Of a stretch of 64,000 bases of DNA, positions 60,034 to 64,000 are shown piece after piece (positions within the stretch are counted from its first letter, which is position 1; the number at the start of each line of letters is the position of its first letter). The DNA comes from Thermotogota bacterium. GTDB taxonomy: Bacteria > Thermotogota > Thermotogae > Thermotogales > Thermotogaceae. The stretch is from the NCBI GenBank assembly GCA_030550515.1, contig JAUQPE010000029.1, forward strand, positions 62,001 to 126,000. Direction: 5' to 3'. The position numbers and the translations under genes are program-made. The notes under the pieces are model-generated. The model did no database searches and had not been told where the DNA came from. It saw only the letters and a list, made by a program, of their open reading frames with translations.

Positions 60034-60347
60034 AGCTCGATCTTTTCGATCATGATGGCGGTGTACCACTGCCTGTGGTTCTTCTCCACTTTACTGCTAC
60101 CCTTTCTCGGCCTGTACTTGACCGTCTTCACTTTTCTTGCTTTCGCATGCTCGATCACCTTTCCGATAACCCTTGCACCCTCCACATAAGGCCTGCCAAC
60201 CAACACACTTTCGTCTTTCCTGATCAACACGACTTTGTCGAAGACGATCGTCTCTCCCGGCTGGCTTTCCTTTTGCTTTTCCGTGTAGAGGACCTTTCCC
60301 TCTTCCACTTTGTACTGCCTACCCGCAGTTTCCACGATGGCGTACAT
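60030..60347 (-). CDS. rplU: 50S ribosomal protein L21
   Basis: 105 residues: YAIVETAGRQYKVEEGKVLY, ETIVFDKVVLIRKDE, GARVIGKVIEHAKARKVKTVKYRPRKGSSK and [15 protein letters not shown]. It is the first gene of the rplU-prp-rpmA-ribU-rplM-rpsI operon. The ATG has AAGGAGGG 8 bases upstream. A structured leader precedes it. Confidence 0.97.
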   Translation of the reverse strand: MYAIVETAGRQYKVEEGKVLYTEKQKESQPGETIVFDKVVLIRKDESVLVGRPYVEGARVIGKVIEHAKARKVKTVKYRPRKGSSKVEKNHRQWYTAIMIEKIEL

Positions 60348-60447
60348 GCTTCAACCCTCCTTGGAACAAGATGTACACAGTCGCTGGGGTACGTACCCCA
60401 AATGGGGTTTTCGGAACGCACCCCACGCAATAGGAACATTTTACTAC
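60348..60447 (-). promoter_or_regulatory. rplU leader with alternating hairpins
   Basis: On the minus strand three pairings compete: GGGGT...ACCCC around a GCGTTCCGAAA loop (60424-60404), ACCCC-ATTT-GGGGT (60408-60395) and GGGGTACGTACCCC (60399-60386). Neighbours share arms, so they exclude each other. No T-tract follows, so control would act on translation or on a protein-bound structure. An AT-rich TAAAAT near 60440 may be the -10. Confidence 0.5.
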
Positions 60448-60477
60448 TCCATCATTTCACTTTCTTTAAGTTACTGT

Positions 60478-60822
60478 TTATTCTCCTCCCTCTTTGGGTA
60501 TTAAACAAAGGAACTCGACCTCTTCTTCTACGTCGTTTCGGAAGCCGTGTACTTCATTCGGTTGGACGAACAGGAAATCTCCCTCTTCCAAAACGACCTC
60601 ACCGCTTTCCCCGATAACCGTCAATTTCCCTTTCAAAACGAAGATCTCGTGCTCCCAAGGGTGTGTGTGCTTTTCTATGATGCCGTTGGGTTTTATCGTG
60701 AATAACCTCATGACGAAATTTGGTGCCACGTTGAGACCTATGAGTACCCTTTTCAGAACCCCTTTCACTTTATCTGTCTCCACGATCCTGGGATTCACCT
60801 CGTAGGCTTTCCCTGAGATCAT
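60478..60822 (-). CDS. Cupin-domain protein (metal-binding)
   Basis: 114 residues, a single cupin barrel. The metal ligands are in EKHTHPWEHEIFVLKGKL (two His of HTHPWEH plus Glu) and VQPNEVHGFRN (His). The N terminus NFVMRLFTIKPNG and end FLCLIPKEGGE are very like a manganese cupin of T. maritima that I recall. Possibly an oxygenase or isomerase; substrate unknown. The start has GGGGAG 8 bases upstream and lies inside the jag gene, overlapping by 53 bases. Confidence 0.85.
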   Translation of the reverse strand: MISGKAYEVNPRIVETDKVKGVLKRVLIGLNVAPNFVMRLFTIKPNGIIEKHTHPWEHEIFVLKGKLTVIGESGEVVLEEGDFLFVQPNEVHGFRNDVEEEVEFLCLIPKEGGE

Positions 60823-61465
60823 CTCTCCTTCTCCCCTCTCGCTTGGAGTTCACGTACTCGATCACCACTCTTCGGTAAGGTTCCACACCAACGGAGTAGC
60901 TGATGACACCTTTGTACCTTTTGACCATTTCGTGCACCAGTCTCCTCTCGAAAGCGAACATGGGATCCAGGACCACCTTGGTCTTTTCCTTCAACGCTTT
61001 CGCAACGGCCTCTTGAACGATCTTCTCTATGAACTTCCTTCTCCTCTTCCTGTACTCACCCATGTCCAATACCACGTTCAGCTTCGTGTCGCTCAAGCGG
61101 TTCACGAAAATCATGGCTATGTGTTGAATCGCCCCTAAGGTTTTCCCATGCTTTCCTATGAGCCTTCCCACGCGATCACTGTCGATATCCACGAAGAAAG
61201 CCTTTCCAGACGACTTCACAGTCACTCGCACATCCGCATCCACGATTTTAAGGATATCCTCCAGGAATTCCCTCAATCTCCTCTCGAAATAGGTCTTCTT
61301 CAACGTGATTTCTACAACAGCATCTTTCGCTAGAAAACCGAATATACCAGGAAAACCTCTTTCGATAACGTTGTACTCGAACTCCTCTTCCCTCAAGTCG
61401 TATTTCTCCTTCACTCTCTCCAGGATATCCTCCACGGAACTACCTTTTTCGATCAGTTTTTTCAT
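60770..61465 (-). CDS. jag: Jag (KhpB/EloR-type) RNA-binding protein
   Basis: 231 residues. The N-terminal Jag domain (VEDILERVKEKYDLREEEFEYNV, FGFLAKDAVVEI) is followed by a KH domain (FFVDIDSDRVGRLIGKHGKTLGAIQHI, with IGKHG loop) and an R3H domain (DPMFAFERRLVHEMVKRY, then VGVEPYRRVVIEY). It binds RNA and helps coordinate cell elongation and membrane insertion. It stands behind yidC as usual. The basic C-terminal tail (SKREGRRRDDLRESLRGES) is encoded where the gene overlaps the cupin. Confidence 0.93.
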   Translation of the reverse strand: MKKLIEKGSSVEDILERVKEKYDLREEEFEYNVIERGFPGIFGFLAKDAVVEITLKKTYFERRLREFLEDILKIVDADVRVTVKSSGKAFFVDIDSDRVGRLIGKHGKTLGAIQHIAMIFVNRLSDTKLNVVLDMGEYRKRRRKFIEKIVQEAVAKALKEKTKVVLDPMFAFERRLVHEMVKRYKGVISYSVGVEPYRRVVIEYVNSKREGRRRDDLRESLRGESQDRGDR

Positions 61466-61483
61466 CGGTTCACCTCCCGTTCC

Positions 61484-62815
61484 TCAGTCTCTTCGAGGCA
61501 GCCCCAAAAGTTCCCTGGTTGTGATACCCTTGATCTTGTACCTCTTGTAAACGTAATAAGTTACCAAGAGTTGTATCAAGGTGTTGACGGTGTAGTAGAG
61601 GAACAGACCGCTCGGAAGACTCACGAACAAGAGTGGGAAGATCACGGACATGACGATACCTTGCCAGGCGGTTCTCGTGTCTTGACTCGTCAAAAGTGTG
61701 GTGTAGTAACTTGCCAGTATCGTGATCAAGATGAACAACCAGTTGTGTCTAAACCCTCCAGCCGACAGGTCACGCCAGATCAGAAAGCTCCCCCCATAGG
61801 CGAACTCTTCCACAAAGTACCTGATGACCGACCACAGAAGGAAAAAGATGGGGATTTGGATGAGGATCATCAGACAACCACTCGCAGGATTTATACCAGA
61901 TTCCTTGTAGAGCTTCAAAAGGGCTTCCTGTTGTTTGGTGGGATCCTTGTACTTTTTCTTTATCGCCTCTATCTCCGGCTGTATCTTTCTCATCTTGATC
62001 ATCGACTTTGTCTGCGCGTGGTACATGGGATAGAGAACCAACCTGACGATCACGGTGAACAGGATGATCGCCCATCCGAAACTTCCCGTGATCCCTTTCA
62101 GCCACCAGAAGAACCACACCAAGGGGTAAAAGACAGGATCGTACCACCTGTTAAACCCTGGGATGCTCCCAAGTGTCTTGACGAGCGAGTCGTAATCTTG
62201 AGGGAAAGCCTTCTTCAGGAGGACCTTCTTGGCTGGACCAAGGTAAACGTTCACCCTCCAATTCCCCAGAACGTCGACGACGTCGTCCACTACCAAACCT
62301 TTCCCGTGCTGAACGACCACCAACCCTCGCGTTTTTGGGTTGAACGAGACAAAGTAATTTTCGACAAACCTATCGGTCGTAACGTCAAAAGATATGCGTG
62401 GCAACGTGATCTTTAAGGGAACAGAAGTCTCCACGGATACCGTGAAAGTGTAGTTCTCATCGTTTTTGATGATGAAGGTCTTCTTGGCGATCCCGTAGTT
62501 GTAGATCAGCCAAACCTCTTCCAAGAAACCATCCTTCGTCCTCCCTGCCCCACTTACCAGCGGTTCCTCCACGACTTCCAAAGTACCTTTGTCCCAGAGC
62601 AGATCGAAACCATCCCCCGCATGAGTGAAAACGTGCTTTCTACCGTCGACAAGCGAGTAGAAGTCCTTCAAAACGCCGTGTTTCAAATCGAAATGATACT
62701 CCTCGAAGCGCGTCAGTACGACGATCCCATCGCTCGTTTTTGTGACCCTTATGGGTTCCACGCAGAAGGCAAAGATGGTCATCGTTATCGCAAGGACGAA
62801 AGCTATCCTTTTCAA
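61484..62815 (-). CDS. yidC: Membrane protein insertase YidC
   Basis: 443 residues of the Gram-negative type. An N-terminal signal-anchor (KRIAFVLAITMTIFAFC) is followed by a periplasmic beta domain (~25-205), then the conserved five-helix insertase core (WFFWWLKGITGSFGWAIILFTVIVRLVLYP; KYKDPTKQQEALLKLYKESG; NPASGCLMILIQIPIFFLL; SVIFPLLFVSLPSGLFLYYTVN). The large periplasmic domain agrees with a double-membrane cell. TTG 62815 has GAGGAGG at 8 bases; GTG 62821, overlapping yidD, is too close to it. Confidence 0.95.
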   Translation of the reverse strand: MKRIAFVLAITMTIFAFCVEPIRVTKTSDGIVVLTRFEEYHFDLKHGVLKDFYSLVDGRKHVFTHAGDGFDLLWDKGTLEVVEEPLVSGAGRTKDGFLEEVWLIYNYGIAKKTFIIKNDENYTFTVSVETSVPLKITLPRISFDVTTDRFVENYFVSFNPKTRGLVVVQHGKGLVVDDVVDVLGNWRVNVYLGPAKKVLLKKAFPQDYDSLVKTLGSIPGFNRWYDPVFYPLVWFFWWLKGITGSFGWAIILFTVIVRLVLYPMYHAQTKSMIKMRKIQPEIEAIKKKYKDPTKQQEALLKLYKESGINPASGCLMILIQIPIFFLLWSVIRYFVEEFAYGGSFLIWRDLSAGGFRHNWLFILITILASYYTTLLTSQDTRTAWQGIVMSVIFPLLFVSLPSGLFLYYTVNTLIQLLVTYYVYKRYKIKGITTRELLGLPRRD

Positions 62816-62817
62816 AA

Positions 62818-63063
62818 TCACCGCCTCCTCAACTTAAAGGTGAAGGAAAATTCCTCGGGAACCGGGTCGTAACCTCCTCGCGAAAGCGGGTGACACCTGA
62901 GAAGGCGCCTGAGGCCCAAAAGCGTTCCTTTCATCAGGCCATGCTTCTCCAGGGCTTCTATGAAATAACTTGAACACGTAGGAATAAACCTACACGTGGG
63001 AGGTTTAAGGGGAGAGATGTACTTTTGATAAAACCTCACGAGAGAAATTATCAACCCTTTCAT
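62818..63063 (-). CDS. yidD: YidD membrane protein insertion efficiency factor
   Basis: 81 residues: [61 protein letters not shown]. The conserved Cys are at TCRF, PTCS and RCHP. It sits at the membrane with YidC. The ATG overlaps the rnpA stop (ATGA). Confidence 0.95.
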   Translation of the reverse strand: MKGLIISLVRFYQKYISPLKPPTCRFIPTCSSYFIEALEKHGLMKGTLLGLRRLLRCHPLSRGGYDPVPEEFSFTFKLRRR

Positions 63064-63413
63064 GCCTCGACCCTTTCCAACAACTCCTCGATGAGCCTTT
63101 TCACGAACCAGTAATCCATCCGATCGAAACTTTCAGATAGCCTCTTTCTCGGAAGAATCACGTAATCGTAGCCTTCTTTAAACTTCGCTTTGTTCCTCCT
63201 GAAAATCTCTCTTACCCATCTCTTCAGCTTGTTCCTTGTCCACGCTTTTCCGAACTTCCTTTTCACCACAATCCCCAACCTAGGGTAACCAAGACCGTTC
63301 TCCGTGTAAAATAACACAAAAAAATCGTTTTGAACCACTTTACCATTTTCGAAGACATTCTCGAAGTCTCTTTTGAGCCTCAGGCGCTCTCTCTTGGGAA
63401 ACCTCTCGCTCAT
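63060..63413 (-). CDS. rnpA: Ribonuclease P protein component
   Basis: 117 residues when started at ATG 63413, which overlaps the rpmH stop (TGATG). [51 protein letters not shown] (RNR-type RNase P signature) and [10 protein letters not shown] are visible. It binds the RNase P RNA and pre-tRNA leaders. The frame is open upstream to GTG 63554, spanning all of rpmH in another frame and adding 47 acidic residues, as in the known Thermus arrangement; the short form matches T. maritima as I recall it. Confidence 0.93.
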   Translation of the reverse strand: MSERFPKRERLRLKRDFENVFENGKVVQNDFFVLFYTENGLGYPRLGIVVKRKFGKAWTRNKLKRWVREIFRRNKAKFKEGYDYVILPRKRLSESFDRMDYWFVKRLIEELLERVEA

Positions 63414-63547
63414 CACACCGTCAGTCTCCAGCGACCTTTCTTCCTCCTGTTCCTGAGGACCCTTCTGCCTCCGGGTGTACTCTTTCTGGCCAAAAAGCCG
63501 TGGGTCTTCTTTCTCTTCCTCCTCGAAGGTTGGTAGGTCCTCTTCAT
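63413..63547 (-). CDS. rpmH: 50S ribosomal protein L34
   Basis: 44 residues, fully recognisable: [39 protein letters not shown] and the end WRLTV. The ATG has GGGAGG 8 bases upstream. The stop TGA shares its A with the ATG of rnpA. It is the first gene of rpmH-rnpA-yidD-yidC-jag, the usual order near a bacterial replication origin; no DnaA-box cluster is visible here. Confidence 0.97.
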   Translation of the reverse strand: MKRTYQPSRRKRKKTHGFLARKSTPGGRRVLRNRRKKGRWRLTV

Positions 63548-63565
63548 CAGCCACTCCTCCCTTTC

Positions 63566-64000
63566 TCAGTTTTTCTCGACAGAGAATATTGTACCACAGT
63601 TCCTCGCCATACCAACCGATATCTCACCGGCGAGCAGGAGGTTCTCTTTCAAAAGCGCCACGTTCGCTGCGAGCGTCTTCCCCCTCGATCTTTCAGAGAG
63701 TTCCTTCAAAAGGTAGGGTGTCAACTCCTTTCCCCTGACCCCTTCGATCTTCACTTCCGAAAGGTATCTTTCCACTTCTTCCAGAGGTACTTCGAACTCT
63801 GCGGGCACAGGATTCAAAACCAGAAGTGTCTTTTCGAGCTCAAGTTCTTTCATCGTCGCCGCGATCCTCAACACTTCCTCAACCGAGTTCACCCTGGGAA
63901 CCCTTATCCCACTTCTCCTGGAGTAAAACACCGGGAATTCGTCGGTTCCGTATCCTACCACCGGAACCTGCAAGGTCTCGAGGAGTTCGTTTGTGGCCTC
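63566..64000 (-). CDS. psuG: Pseudouridine-5'-phosphate glycosidase, C-terminal part (runs off the window)
   Basis: The last ~144 residues are seen. Motifs are VPVVGYGTDEFPVFYSRRSG, LVLNPVPAEFEVPLEEVERYL, GVRGKELTPYLLKELSERS and AANVALLKENLLLAGEIS, all typical of PsuG (IndA-like), which splits pseudouridine 5'-phosphate to uracil and ribose 5-phosphate. The start lies beyond the window. The stop is 18 bases before rpmH. Confidence 0.93.
   Translation of the reverse strand, partial: EATNELLETLQVPVVGYGTDEFPVFYSRRSGIRVPRVNSVEEVLRIAATMKELELEKTLLVLNPVPAEFEVPLEEVERYLSEVKIEGVRGKELTPYLLKELSERSRGKTLAANVALLKENLLLAGEISVGMARNCGTIFSVEKN
63588..63615 (-). promoter_or_regulatory. Candidate promoter of rpmH-rnpA-yidD-yidC-jag
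   Basis: On the minus strand TTGGTA (63615-63610), a 16-base spacer and TACAAT (63593-63588) preceded by TGG (extended -10). It lies within the last codons of psuG, about 40 bases before the rpmH ATG. Confidence 0.5.

Noticed and set aside
63413-63565. Replication origin near rpmH
   Set aside because: rpmH-rnpA-yidD-yidC often lies near oriC, but no dnaA/dnaN gene, DnaA-box cluster or AT-rich unwinding region is visible here.

Overview
The window is chromosomal DNA from a member of the Thermotogales. Several things point there: an Omp-alpha-type protein with one S-layer-homology domain, a long coiled coil and a C-terminal membrane anchor (the 'toga' spacer protein); a trimeric HydABC bifurcating hydrogenase operon preceded by a sensory hydrogenase and followed by a Rex-type repressor; a GlpP antiterminator beside glycerol genes; a short Mfd; and gene order that, as far as I remember it, follows Thermotoga maritima in several blocks. 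Base composition looks close to 50% G+C by eye, richer than T. maritima, so a T. hypogea-like lineage is possible; this is inference. No phage, insertion sequence or CRISPR array is visible. Genes are packed tightly, with many GTGA/ATGA/TTGA overlaps, frequent GTG and TTG starts behind strong GGAGGTG-type ribosome sites, and four convergent pairs that overlap in their coding ends.

Layout. 1-1737 (minus): mutS (cut by the window edge) behind a GNAT acetyltransferase. 1806-3804: an exported protein of unknown role and a DMT permease. 3761-4501 (minus): fabG. 4583-8560: an AlaX-like protein, a DUF2520 Rossmann protein, panB and omp-alpha. 8653-22452: a long plus-strand run with asnS, ruvB, yggS, yggT, nadK, phoU, a giant LptF/G-LptA-LptD-like fusion, dnaB, purine nucleoside phosphorylase, a ZIP transporter, a NurA-like protein, mini-RNase III, rlmB and a NagD-like HAD phosphatase. 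22426-25886 (minus): an aldo/keto reductase, an inositol-phosphatase-family gene, tRNA-Val(CAC), and a two-gene SufB/SufC system.

26064-33936 is the redox block: a small [2Fe-2S] protein, HydS-like sensory hydrogenase, SpoIIE-type phosphatase, hydC, hydB, hydA and rex, with two Rex-like operators in front. 34015-38617 is the glycerol block: glpK, then a GlpA-like, a GlpB-like and a DUF1667 protein. glpK and the GlpA-like gene each have their own promoter and leader terminator, and the antiterminator gene glpP lies convergently downstream at the end of a minus-strand operon (DUF4912, GH57, rsmA, glpP). 42525-55074 (plus): an IF-2B-like protein, aspS, a STAS protein, cmk, ispH, rpsA, der, plsY, an exported protein, a TPR protein and mfd. 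55066-58004 (minus) is dnaG-rpoD, downstream of a ribosomal-protein operon (rplU, prp, rpmA, ribU, rplM, rpsI). The right end (minus) carries psuG (partial), rpmH nested with rnpA, yidD, yidC, jag and a cupin.

Most notable: the single-chain LptF/G-OstA-barrel protein ending in Phe with an internal signal-peptide-like segment; rpmH lying inside an open upstream extension of rnpA; paired GlpP-type leaders; two Rex-like operators 50 bp apart in front of the hydrogenase operon; a Prp protease next to an L27 that has no N-terminal extension to cleave; and an alternating-hairpin leader before rplU.
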